Shown here piece after piece: positions 1-10,674 of a stretch of DNA of 64,000 nucleotides. Numbering within the stretch: position 1 is the stretch's first letter; every line of letters starts with the position of its first letter. The notes beneath the pieces were generated by a model, which had not been told where the DNA came from, did not search any database, and saw nothing but the letters and a program-made list of their open reading frames with translations. Where the stretch lies: positions 2,170,001 through 2,234,000 of the forward strand of contig JAGTJL010000008.1 in assembly GCA_020746875.1 (NCBI GenBank), read 5' to 3'. Both the position numbers and the translations under genes were made by a program. This DNA comes from Rhexocercosporidium sp. MPI-PUGE-AT-0058. Its lineage: Eukaryota; Ascomycota; Leotiomycetes; Helotiales.

Positions 1-845
1 TTAATGCTCTTGATGAAGTTAAGGCTGCGTTTGGTGTTTCAGAAGAGGAACTCGAAACTGCTATGTCTGCTGGCATTTTACACTACAGCCCATACATCGA
101 GAACATACTCAAAGATGGACGTTTGTTTGTCGATCTCGTCAAGAACTCAGCGACGACATCACTACTTTCTGTCCTGCTCCACGGCCCACCGGGTTCGGGA
201 AAGACAGCTCTCTCAGCCAAGATTTCGAAGGACTCCAATTTCCCCTTCATCAAACTCGTATCAGCCGAGAACATGGTTGGCTTCAGTGAGATGGCCAAGA
301 TCCAGTACCTCAACAAGGTCTTCACAGATGCGTATAAGTCGCCTCAGAATATCGTTGTGGTGGACAACATTGAGCGTATCATCGAGTGGGTACCAATCGG
401 ACCGCGATTCTCGAATCCAGTCCTCCAAGCTCTGATGGTGCTTCTCACTAAACAACCTCCTGCTGTAAGTCATCCCATTGCCCATTGACATATGACAACT
501 AACAAGATATAGGGCCGTCGTCTCCTCATCATCGGAACAACCTCCCAACGCTCTGTGATGCGCCAACTCGATCTCCAACAAATCTTCAACCGTGAACTCG
601 CCGTACCCAACATCAATACGCACGCAGAACTTGCGGCCGTGCTCCGCGAAGTGAACGCCTTTGACAACGAATCTGACCTTGCGGAATCGCTGAACGAGCT
701 GAGGGATATCACCGGTACGGACCAGGTCGGTGTCGGTATCAAGAAGGTTCTGCTCGCTGTTGGGGAGGCGAAGCAAGAGGAGGGAAATATGGCGGGGAGG
801 TTTGCGGAGGTTGTTGCGCAGCAGATGGCTGCTAGCCGTGATTAG
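1..845 (+). CDS. SEC18: Sec18/NSF vesicle-fusion ATPase, C-terminal part (5' end outside window)
   Basis: The gene enters the window already open in frame 3 and covers the D2 AAA+ domain of the NSF/Sec18 ATPase. A Walker A motif GPPGSGKT lies near nt 186-210, followed by a Walker-B-like hydrophobic stretch ending VVDNIERI (about 355-378) and the conserved RRLLIIGTTS segment after the intron. Exons are <1..464 and 513..845; the intron 465-512 is GT-AG with an AACTAAC branch site, and splicing joins ...KQPPA to GRRLL in phase 0. NSF hexamers disassemble SNARE complexes after membrane fusion in the secretory pathway; D2 mainly supports hexamer formation. The family assignment is from motif recognition; the missing N and D1 domains should lie just upstream. 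Confidence 0.93.
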
Positions 846-1466
846 ATGTCTGCTAGGCATTGGGCACTGGCGTGTATTAGTGGGCATGATAGAGTGGATA
901 GACACTTGGGTGTGATATTATAGTAGAATGATGATGGTTTGAATTCCAAGTAGGACGGAAGCTTTTTCCTCTCTTATCCAGTGTTGCGAGCTTGTTTTGT
1001 TTACTTTGTTTTCATCACTTGTTCACGCCTGGCCGAGTGGCTTTCAGTAATCGCATCTCCTATGTCAGCGTTTTCTCTTCTTACTTTACCGCCATAATTT
1101 TGGGTATCAGGAAGTTTGAGTCGAGTGATGCGAGTTCCGAGTCTCTAGCGTGTAACATATCTCACTACTCCATTCTTACTTTGTATCCATAGCTTCTCTC
1201 AGGCTCGTATTCGCATCATCGACCTCACTAGGCGGATTCCGACGGTCTTCTATCTCCAAGGCTCCAAGACAAAGCTCCTTCTGCTTTCTGTGTCTTGCAA
1301 GGATGGGGGTTAGTGGCTGAGTAAGCGTTGAACTGACTAGTCTTTGAGTTACAGGATCAGGATTCTTTTCCAAGTCTATGAACAAAATTATCTCATTTCA
1401 TTAACCTAAGGCTATTTTGCGCCTACAGAACTCGAATCGCCACATCAATCACTACCCACATCACCC
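846..1466. other. Intergenic, SEC18 3' side / deaminase 5' side
   Basis: About 620 bases without a convincing gene. It should hold the SEC18 3' UTR and the promoter of the following deaminase gene. I see no clear TATA box, and the short open frames here lack codon structure. Confidence 0.6.
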
Positions 1467-2953
1467 ATGACGCGACCAATACCCTACTCCACCCTCCAAG
1501 CCTGGAAATCCACCATCCTTTCCACACCTAACCCCTTCCTCCTCTCCATCCCCAAACTCGAACTCCACGTCCACATAGAAGGCACCCTAACCCCCTCCCT
1601 CCGCTTCGCTCTCTCCAAACGCAACAACCTCCCCCTCCATTCCTCCCGTCTCTCCAAAACATTCCACACCCTCCCCGAACTCGAAGCCGCATACAATCTC
1701 CTCGAACCCCTCAGCATCAAGGGAAGCGGCGTGAGCGCCTTTTTTGATGCGTATTATGGAGGTATGGATGTTCTGAGGACGGAGAGGGATTTTGAGGATT
1801 TGGCGTGGGGTTATTTTGAGAGGGTGAACGGGATGGGGGTGAGGTATTGTGAGGTTTTTGTTGATTTGCAGGCCCATACTAGGAGGGGCGTTAGTGTGCA
1901 GGATGTGCTGGGGGGATTGGGGAAGGCGAGGGAAAAGGCGTGGAGGGAGTTAAATGTGAGATTTCCTATGCTTCGTTTTCTTGTGCTCGAGTTATGCGGC
2001 TTCTTTCCAGCTCCCTCTTTTTATTCTTTCATTTCTCTATTCCCTCATATTCTTGCCTTTTCTTTTCTTGAATTCCTGTGCAAATATAGACAGGATAGAG
2101 TTAGCAAGGCCGAGTAACCTAAACTAAGAAAAAATCCCCAGCTCAAAGCAAACTACATCCTCTCCTTCCTGCGCGATCTCCATCCCTCCTCCGCAATGAC
2201 ACACTACGAACTCGCGCTCCCCTACCGAGACATCTTCGTCGGCATCGGTCTCGACTCCAACGAGTACGATCGACCGCCTCTCCTCTTCAACGAACTGTAT
2301 AAGAGGGCGCGTGCTGATGGATTCAAATTGACGGCGCATTGCGATGTCACGCAGAAGGATACGCATGAGCATATTAGACAGGTGGTGGAGGAGCTTGGGG
2401 GAGGGGGAGCGGAGAGGGTAGATCACGGGCTGGATGCGGCGGAGAAAGAAGTGTTGGTGAGGAGGATTAGTGAGAGCGGAATTGGGATGACGCTTTGTGA
2501 GTTGGTCTCTTCTTACTTAAGTTTTCCTTTCTACTGTAGAAATCTTGATCCCGGATCTTGGGTTCCGATATCTGGACCAAGTTGGTGAATGAATCGGATT
2601 GCTTTGCCTGGTTTTTCTCTTTCTTGATATCTTTAATTTATAACACAACTACAGGTCCATGGGCCTATGTCCGTCATCACACGGAAACCAACCTCTTCTC
2701 ACACATCCGAACGCTCATGGACGCCGGCATCAAGATTTGCATCAGTTCTGACAGCCCAGCGTATGTCGAGAGTAACTGGGTGACTGATAACCTGGCATTG
2801 CTAAAGTTGAAGGGCGGTTTCACGAATGAGGATGTGGTGAGGGTACAGAGGGATGCGGTGGATATGTGTTGGGCGGATGAGGAGACGAAGGGGAGATTGA
2901 GGGATGAGATTGATGGGTTTGTTGAGGGCATGAAGAGGAGGGGGGAGTTGTAA
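1467..2953 (+). CDS. Adenine/adenosine deaminase-family protein (AAH1-like)
   Basis: A 380-residue metal-dependent hydrolase. Exons are 1467..1955, 2142..2496 and 2655..2953; both introns are GT-AG and splicing joins ...MTLC to PWAYV. The N-terminal HVH metal pair (H34, H36 in ELHVHIEG) and the HCDV motif near residue 229 match fungal adenine deaminases, followed by AERVDHG. Family members deaminate adenine or adenosine in purine salvage in the cytosol. Oddity: the usual Asp-Asp pair near the C-terminus (SSDDPAYF type) reads SSDSPAYV, so the metal/catalytic Asp (about D314) is kept but the neighbouring substrate-contacting Asp is Ser. Substrate identity is therefore uncertain. The start ATG is the first in frame and is followed by a typical pre-barrel N-terminus. 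Confidence 0.85.
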
Positions 2954-5784
2954 GGTAGTCCTGTGTTCGTTGAATTATTAAGGAGGATATTAGATGAATT
3001 TTGAGCTTTGGTAGAACACTCTCCTCTTTCTATCTTTTCATATACCAAGGTTTAGAATTGGATTTAAGTTGGCGAGTGGTGGGACTTCAGGGGCTCGCTT
3101 AGAGTACAGGGGCCAATGTTTACACATGAGACTGCAGTGTCTCGAACCTGTCCCCCCAAATTGAGTCATTACTGGTGAGATTGAATGCTGCATATCATAT
3201 CCATCTTCAAGAAAGAGTGTTCATTAAAGATGGCTTGAAATCAAAGAGAATGGCTTCTGAAGAGGACTAGGATAATGTGCCTTTTTCGCAAAATAGGTTT
3301 GGAAGGGTGCGGAAGTCGCTTCACTTGTTTAACATTAACTAAATCCTCAAGTTTACATTGCATTAATTGAGCTCCTACTACATATTACTAGAAGTTAATG
3401 CGCAACGTATGACGATACGCGCTATTCCTGACCATTACAAGCACTGGTGAAGAAAATGAGTTGAGGTATATCCCACCAACGCAGGCTTAAACACCAATCA
3501 CCCATCTAAAGAAACGATCAACAAATTCTATCATCATGATATTATAATTCTCTCATAAAGTGCATCTTAAAATGCCTCAGACTCCAACCTCTTAGGATAC
3601 TTCAAATCACAAGGGATGATTCCCGCTCTCGTGGAATAATCATCCTAGATCAAGAGGTTCCTCCTTCTCTTTCTGTAAGAAAGATCCTCCGAGAAAAGGT
3701 CCTGTACACCAATAAATACCGCGAAGGATTAGATTACTGAGTGCTTAGCTTAGCAATTTAAGTTGTATTACTGTACTTTGGCCAGAAATGAGACAATGTT
3801 TAGCGAGGACGAAGAAAAGTAAGCAAACAACAAACCTCGAGGCATCGGCACAACAACAAAGACAATGCGAGCACCTGCCATTTTCTCTAATTCATAGCAA
3901 TAGCCCAATGATACACCCAGGATTTGGAACACCTCTCTTCCACGCTTGCTCTATGAGAAAATACAAGTCAACGAAGAACCCCAAAGGCCAAATCCTACAG
4001 CACCTTCAGCTTCAATTCCAAGTCCAACCCGAGCCAGGGTTCGCAGTGCCAGGGCCCCTTACAATTTATTGCCCTTTCTGAGCATATCTACTTTTCATAT
4101 TCCCTCATAGTCCCAACCAGCAAAAAGTCTTCTCAAGAAATGAAACTCCCAAAGGAACTTTCTGCCACGACACACCAGGCTTGACTCAGTCTGGGTCTCG
4201 ACTCTCGAAGGAAGAGGGGTTGATAATTATGGATCCTGAATCTTTTCCCCCTGGAAATTATCAGGAAAATAGTCAAGGTTACCAACTACACGAGTCTTCT
4301 GACATCCAAAATGCTTATTCTATAAGTCTACAATCAATTTGAGCCGAAGTCTCCCATAATTCATCCCCTCCAGCCCACCATAAACCTCAACTCAGCCCTA
4401 CAAAACAAGTAAGAAGTAGCAACGACTAAGCTCATGACGTGTCACTCTCCCCTCCCATTTCTCCTCAAGCCAATATATCACCAGCAAAGAGCAAAGAACT
4501 CCTCTCATAGATACATCTATAAAGTACAGTACATCCCATCCCATCCCATCCCAACCCAACCACTCTTATCTAACCGAACAATTCCCAGCCCAGCCCAGCC
4601 CAGTCCACAACAAGTCACAAGTCTCACGTCTCACCACATGCAAGCATCTCCACAGCCCGAGCCACGGTACGTACACCAATAACCACCATTCCTCAGACCT
4701 ACTAGCTGCTTATGTCATACACGTCTACACGCTCCAACGCAGTCCAATCCAATCCAGTCCAATCTTAACTACCACTCAGTACAGCACAATACAGAACAGG
4801 TCACGGGGAGTAAATAGACATCCTAGAAGGGGAAGGGAGAGACGCGAGGTCACGGGTATGGAATGTCTCACTCAGTCACTCGGTCATACATCGCTCCCAG
4901 CTCACTCACATTATCACTCTAAGCCAGAAAGAGGCATACTTCTCACTCTCTCCCTCCAAAAGAGGAAGTATCTTCTCCCTCTCAGCCAGTCACAGCACGA
5001 GAATCAAAGGGGGAGGCGAAAAAAAGGTAGAACCACGTGAGATTTTTGTACTAAAACAGTCTGGTCTGTCTACCTGGTAGGATGGATATCATGAACACAC
5101 ACACACGCACCGCCCACCGCCGCCGTCAGAGGGAAAAAGCAGACGCAAGCCAGTCCTAAAGAAGTAGCAAATCCTTCCCAAAGCAGCCAGAAACACCCCG
5201 AAGAAGCATAGACCGAGAGGAAATTCGCATGAGACGAAAAAGAAGGGCTCCCATGCTGTACTGTCCTCCACACCCCTGGGAGGAGGAATCCCCACTCCCA
5301 AGCCACTGGAGAGAAAAACCCTGGCTCTCGTACTAGACCGTACAGTAGGAACCACACTGTACTCCACCACAAAATACAGGCACCTCCCTCCCGCCCGTCC
5401 CGAGCGCAGGGGCACCACACCCTCCGCGCCGGCTCATGCAAGTCATGGCCAGCAAGCACACACGCACGCACGATATGCTGCAGGAGCTTCCCGCCCGCAG
5501 TGGAACACCAGCCCAGATCCAGCCGTCCAATCATAAGTCATGAAACGCTCGTAGCAGAGCAAGAAAAATACGCGCCGCTCCTAAAAGCAGCAGCAAGTGT
5601 GGGGTAGACAGGTCGTGGCCGCCGCGGTTATTAGCCGCTGGCTGGATCTCGCCTGTCTCGCCTACGACCTGACTGCTAGATTGTGATGTACAGGAAAAGA
5701 AAAGGGGGCTGAAGCGACGACGACAACAGATTGCCGAATTAGGAAATTTTGAGCCTGACGTAGGAAATGAGGAGCGAGCAGAGT
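2954..5784. other. Long gene-free stretch with simple repeats
   Basis: About 2.8 kb with no open frame that looks coding. It contains short low-complexity tracts: CCCAT and CCCAG pentamers at about 4537-4610, ACTCAGTC/TCCAATC-like repeats around 4730-4770, and C/A-rich strings around 5090-5240. The right half lies downstream of the KXD1-like gene, which reads toward it, so this is the shared 3' region of two converging genes. That is unusually long for two convergent housekeeping genes. A spliced non-coding transcript is possible but nothing in the sequence proves one. Confidence 0.5.
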
Positions 5785-6472
5785 TTAGTATTCTGGTGAT
5801 GGGTAGCGCGCGCGAGCTTGCTTGTATTCCTTGGGGTGTTTGCGGGAAGCTTTCGTCTTCAGTGTTCTGGAATACATGTTAGCCGATTCTCATTATGTGA
5901 TTGCCGATGCTCGAGAATTGATAGCCGCGAGAGTTATGGGTAACTTACGAAACGCGCTTCTGTGTCCACTCCAAATCTCTCTTGACTTCCTTTGCATCTT
6001 GGTAGCCTTCAGCCAATCTGGCTCTTGACTTTGCAATGCGTTGTTGTGCCAATGCCTGCAAATCGAGAAGTTCGCGGTGCTTCGCATTCAACAATCCTGA
6101 CCTGCTCGCTTATCAGCAAAATGCAAAAGTGTTCGCGAGGGGACAAACTTACGTTTGCGTCTGAACAGCCAAAGTGCGATCGAGAGGAATGGGATCAAAT
6201 GTACTGGCAAAGCGATCTTGCATGTACTCTTGCATGTCTACGCCGTTGGCGGAAGAAGTGCTGTCGTACTCGCCGCTGGCGCTCCCGGCGTAACTGCCGG
6301 AAGTTGCAGAATAGGCGGAATTGCCCATGCCAGAACCGGTGGTGACGGACTCAGGAGCCTCGGGAGGTGAGACTGAGTAGCCGTGGTTCTGAGGAGTGTA
6401 GTATTGCTGACCCTTGTGGGGAACAGCCATTGGGAGGGAGGTGGTCTGGTAATAACTTTGTTGGTAGGCCAT
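5785..6472 (-). CDS. KXD1: KXD1-like BLOC-1 subunit
   Basis: A 184-residue protein assembled from three exons on the minus strand: 6472..6153, 6101..5949 and 5866..5785. Both introns have GTAAGT donors and spliced phases agree exactly. Residues 1-70 are Gln/Tyr/Ser-rich and probably disordered; the segment DPIPLDRTLAVQTQT leads across the first splice into SGLLNAKHRELLDLQALAQQ and KEVKRDLEWTQKRV, the conserved helical KxDL-type core, ending in ARYPSPEY. KXD1 proteins are small coiled-coil subunits of BLOC-1, linked to endosomal maturation. The start at 6472 is chosen because it begins the Tyr/Gln-rich segment; an alternative upstream start in the same frame lacks an ATG. A TATAAAAGG box lies about 255 bases upstream. 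Confidence 0.82.
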
Positions 6473-6725
6473 GATGAAAGTGGGTAGTGTCAATCGACAA
6501 CAAGGTAGTGGCAGACAAAGAAGTTTTTGAGGGTGGGTGTGGAAGGGTTGTGTGTGGATACAAACGTCAAGCAGAGGCAAGTGTATGTGTCTGAGAGGAG
6601 GTGAAGTGAAGTGAAGTGAAGTTTGTAAGACAAACTGTTTGTATGAAGGAGTAGTCTGAGAGAGAAGTGCAAACGGATGGAAAGGAAAGAGAAAGGAAAA
6701 CTCTCAAGACGGTCCACCGAACTCC

Positions 6726-6735
6726 CTTTTATACC
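6726..6735 (-). promoter_or_regulatory. TATA box upstream of KXD1-like gene
   Basis: On the minus strand the sequence reads GGTATAAAAGGG. It sits about 255 bases before the chosen start codon, implying a 5' UTR of roughly 220 bases. Confidence 0.5.
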
Positions 6736-8664
6736 TCTGAGAACCCTCTTCTCGCTAGAGAATCTGCCAACCATCGAGGGGGATGGACTTGACCCCTTCT
6801 CTGCTCCCCATATCTCTGAACTATCTGACCCCGCTCGAGGAGGGAGAAGATAGGCTGATCAGCCGTAGGTTTCCTGGCTCTACCTAGGCCCATGCCCTAC
6901 GTCCAACATCTCCGATCCGCAGTCCCGCGCTCTCTGGTTTGTCCCATCCGGCGTCCAAGCATGCATGAGGAGGACGAGAGGGTGATCCCTGGAGCTCTGG
7001 CTTACGGACCCGGCGCGGATTGGCCTAAACTAGAGTTTCTATTGCTCAGAGATAGCCGTCATGCCATTGCATGTGCCGAAGTGTCTTTGGATTGGTGGGA
7101 TAGGGGAAGAGGGGGCTTCGAAGTGGTCGTAGTAGGAATTTCACACCCCGCCGAGGGCAACGCCTTTGATACGGAACAAACGAGCAAGCGCGCTGGGACT
7201 AGTGCGGGGCAAAAGCAGCGAGCAGTCACGGCACCACCACGGCGGGCGGCGATGGAGAGGATATCAGGGCATGGTGAGATGAGATCTGGCTGGTTGCAAG
7301 GCATGGGGGGTGAAGGCGATGTTGGGCTGGGATGCATATGTAGGTTGGATGGAGGTGGAGCGGAGTGGATGTAAGGTTGACGATGCGAGAAGGTAGTAGG
7401 ATGGGATGATAGATGATGCTTCGAGGTTGTGCGTTGTCAAGAAACGAGAAATTTTTGGACTGGACTACTGGCTGGCTGGCTGCTGCTGCTGCTGCCCAAC
7501 CCCTGCGGCAAATGACGACCCCTCCATCCACCCCTCCATCCCACATTCGGTACGGTACCAGGTATATATTTATTTCTAATGATTATTTGGGCGTGGGCTT
7601 GACCTTCCACCTGCATCGCGAACTACTAGCACCACACCGAGCGAACACTCCCAGAGCTTCCATGACCCAGCAGTTGGCCAGTCTCCTGCTAGTCATCGAT
7701 CACAGGATGCAGTCGACCTGCGGGCCTCCCGCTAGACCTGATCGACCAGCGAATCCGAGGACCGAGGAAGAGAAGAGAGATGGTCGAACGAAATAAAATA
7801 ATACAAAATAAAGTACAGTCCTCCCACACCCACATACATCACCCACATGCGCATCCTGGTCCGAGGGGTACAGTAGTAGACGTACTCGGTAAGCTGGATC
7901 CAGAAACAAAACAACTCGTCAAGCTCGTCCGCCCTCTCCCACATTCATCCAGCCATCCAGCCATCCAGCCAACGCTGTGTGTGACACGCATCCGGTTCTT
8001 CGCCTCACCTCACCTTGCCTTACATTACCTTTCTTTACCTTGACTTGCCTTACATACCTTACTTAGCCTTACACATCCTAGTCTGCCCACCTGCCTCCGA
8101 CCACCGGGAAAATCTTCTGCAGCAGAGAAAAAAAAGAACCCGCACTTGTACTTCAGACCAGTAAGTCTCCGTCGTGCGATTTTAACGGTGAAGTGCGCAA
8201 ACGTTGCAGCCGAACCTCCTCGCAGGGCTGTGAAATGGACCAGGCATCGGGAACCAATGGCGCTCATAAGGCGGGAAAAAAAGAGTGTCCCCGTTAAAAA
8301 GTGTCGCCGTTTGTGACGGAAGGCTGGTTCGTTGGCAGATAGGTAGGCGGATCGGAAATCACTCCCTTGGCCAGCCCTTGCCACAGGCAGGTCAGCACTT
8401 CGGATCAATCTGCTTGATGCATGACCAGCGAATCTCCACATGCTTCTGCTTCTGCTTCTGCTTCTACATGTGCATCTCTTTCTGCTTTTGAATCTGCAGT
8501 TCAGCGGGTGCAGGGGGAGTCGAGTCGAGTAAAGTAGGTAGGTAGAGTAGAGTAGAGGGGTCATTATTCCTGTATTTGGATTTACTCTAGTGTGCGCTAT
8601 GGGCCACCAAACGCCTATTCTCCCGTACCTTCATTATAGCCCCCGGGGAATTACTCATGTCCAT
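6736..8664. other. Gene-free stretch between KXD1-like and DGK1 genes
   Basis: About 1.9 kb without a convincing gene. The open frame at 6892-7374 has no domain and lies in promoter-like sequence. Simple repeats are frequent: (CTG)n near 7480-7493, CATCCAGC repeats at 7947-7970, ACCTTxxCTTAC-like repeats at 8005-8075, CTTCTG hexamers at about 8441-8465, and GTAGG/AGAGT repeats at about 8536-8558. The right edge is the DGK1 3' flank. Confidence 0.5.
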
Positions 8665-9846
8665 CTAACCAAAGATCCTCAAGAATCCCCACATCCCAAT
8701 GCCGCTAAGAACCGGTATTGTCAAGTTGTCATCCCATCCGAAGATATCGACAACCTCACTTGCCGATGCCACAAATCCCGTCCATAAACTCACCACCCCT
8801 AAAGCCAATCCACCTGAAATGCTAGCTTTCCCAAAGCTCAAACCGAGCGTGTCTCTGACGGCTGCTGGAAGACTCAACGTCCCCGTGAACATGAACGGCC
8901 AGTCGATATCGTCAATGAAAGGGCCAGTCCGTGGTGCTAACCATCCCCAAAATACAGCTGCAGTGACCACGCCCACGGCAAACGCGGCGAGAGAACCTGC
9001 CAACGACTTGCCGCGTCGGATCCGAGGTGTATAACGTCCGTACGCTCGTCCGATCGTACTAGCCGCTGTGTCACACCAACTGAGAAGAAGGATTCCCATG
9101 ACTCCGACGTCCTTGGGAAAGAACCCAAGAACGATCCAAGCACCGAGAAGATACCAGATGACACCGTTCCACCCGGCATACTCGGTTTCCCGCATAAGCG
9201 CGCCCAGAACGCGAACGTAGAATCGGTTGAGGGAGGGGTATGTGTGTCGTAGATAGTCGGTAGCCGCAATGGGAACAAGTGCTGACATGAGATACGGAGT
9301 GATGGCGTTAGTCTGTACTCCAGAAACATAGAGCCAGATCGTGAAAAAACCAATAGATACATGCAGTATCTTCCTCGGTACTTCATGTCGATGTACAAAG
9401 GATCGCCATTGTCTGTGAATAGGAATCAAGCCAAGTGGACTCGGGCTTCGACTGATGTCTCTCCAACTCCAGCCTGAGCTTGCGCTCGTAGGCGAAAGGT
9501 GACCGTTCGTCGTAGCCGCATGCCCATTCCCATTTGGTGTCAGAGGCGGTGATTTTGCCGTGGGGGTTGTTAACGGTTTCGCAGATGTGAGACCAGAGAT
9601 CTTGCGCGCTCTCATGGGGCTTCGACTCTTAGACCTCGCCCTCCTCAACTCAGGGCTCACGTTCTCGTCATCCTCATCTATCTCCTCATCTATCGGCGCC
9701 TCAGATGCTGCTTGCTTCTTTCTTGCTGATCTCGTAACTGGTCCAAAATATCCTTCCTGCGACCCTTCGCGACTCTCGGAAGGTGTTGGCGAAGGGGAAA
9801 TAACTCTCGGAGTCGCCGGGATAGGGTTTGACGACGAGCGAGACAT
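8665..9846 (-). CDS. DGK1: CTP-dependent diacylglycerol kinase, Dgk1-type
   Basis: Single-exon gene of 393 residues on the minus strand, start ATG at 9846 in a good CACCATG context. The first ~150 residues are Ser/Pro/Arg-rich and presumably cytosolic and disordered. The remainder, from VPRKILHVSIGFFTIWLYVS onward, is a polytopic membrane domain with several hydrophobic helices and the segment SLAGSLAAFAVG..., matching the CTP-transferase-like Dgk1/phosphatidate-metabolism family of the ER and nuclear envelope. Yeast Dgk1 makes phosphatidate from diacylglycerol using CTP, opposing the Pah1 phosphatase. The frame stays open up to 10149, but there is no conserved sequence there, so I prefer the 9846 start. 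Confidence 0.85.
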   Translation of the reverse strand: MSRSSSNPIPATPRVISPSPTPSESREGSQEGYFGPVTRSARKKQAASEAPIDEEIDEDDENVSPELRRARSKSRSPMRARKISGLTSAKPLTTPTAKSPPLTPNGNGHAATTNGHLSPTSASSGWSWRDISRSPSPLGLIPIHRQWRSFVHRHEVPRKILHVSIGFFTIWLYVSGVQTNAITPYLMSALVPIAATDYLRHTYPSLNRFYVRVLGALMRETEYAGWNGVIWYLLGAWIVLGFFPKDVGVMGILLLSWCDTAASTIGRAYGRYTPRIRRGKSLAGSLAAFAVGVVTAAVFWGWLAPRTGPFIDDIDWPFMFTGTLSLPAAVRDTLGLSFGKASISGGLALGVVSLWTGFVASASEVVDIFGWDDNLTIPVLSGIGMWGFLRIFG

Positions 9847-10674
9847 GGTGAAAGGTGGTAGAGAGGGTGCTCGAATAGAGCCCGTAACTTGACGTGCGAC
9901 TGCTGCGAGTCGAAAGAGCCAGCGTGGAGGGGGGGAGTGGAGATGTTTGTCTTTGCGTGAAGCGCGTATTGTACCAGAAGATAGGGCGGAGGAGGCTATC
10001 GGGTCCAACAGAGATGAGTCGGCACCGCAGGACTGCGCTTCATCGTTGGAGGGAAATATGGTGACTTTCTTTGCGCCGTTGATCTGGCACACAGAGAGAG
10101 GGTTGGTTGTGGTGAATGACGAAGGTCTCACTTCAGCAGCGAGGAACATTTTCCAGCTGCTGGCATTTTAGTAAGCACACGCGACAGGCGTCAATGTCAC
10201 ATGCGCAGCAAGATATGGCCCCGACAGCGGACAACAGGGGAATGATTTCGTGGAAGTACGCTCTATGATATGGATTTACACTCTCTACAAATATTAGGAA
10301 GAATGAAAAATAAAGAGACGGTCAAAGATGCCAAACTTTACCTGCACCTAGAAGTCCCAAGTCAAGCCACGGCAAGGCAGTGAGCCTCATTGGTTGAATC
10401 TGTGCCTAGTAATTCTTTCCGAATGGAAGAAAAGAACCTTACCAGTGATTCCGCGAGAAACCGTCATTAACATTTTGGTAGTTAAACACAAACTTTTCTT
10501 TTCTTCGTCCTAAGGTCGGTTAGTAAGCTCGCCGCTTCTACTCAGGCGCTACTCACCCTCGGCTCACCCTCTCCTCACCTAGCTCACCTGAGCAACCTAA
10601 CGAACCGGTCAGCACGGGTCCGTGCGCTTCAAGCTATTCACTCACAACATTAATTCTATGTATAACAAGAGCAT
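9847..10674. other. DGK1 upstream region and transposon flank
   Basis: The part up to about 10150 is the 5' leader or promoter of DGK1 (an open frame runs through it without an ATG). The rest holds no gene. Around 10545-10600 is a cluster of CTCACC/CTCAGG-type words that resembles a cluster near 28960-29060. Confidence 0.5.

Noticed and set aside
1026..1070. TGGCCGAGTGGCTTTC, like the D arm of a Leu/Ser tRNA
   Set aside because: No matching acceptor stem, anticodon arm or GGTTCGA box follows within 120 bases.
5070..5534. Minus-strand frame of 154 codons
   Set aside because: Start is not supported, composition is erratic (Trp/Cys-rich) and no domain is visible; it lies in simple-repeat DNA.
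6892..7374. Plus-strand frame of 160 codons
   Set aside because: No domain or signal, and it lies in the gene-free repeat-rich stretch.
8025..8564. Minus-strand 179-codon frame with an Arg/Ser repeat
   Set aside because: The Arg/Ser repeat is the translation of a CTTCTG simple repeat, and no domain follows.
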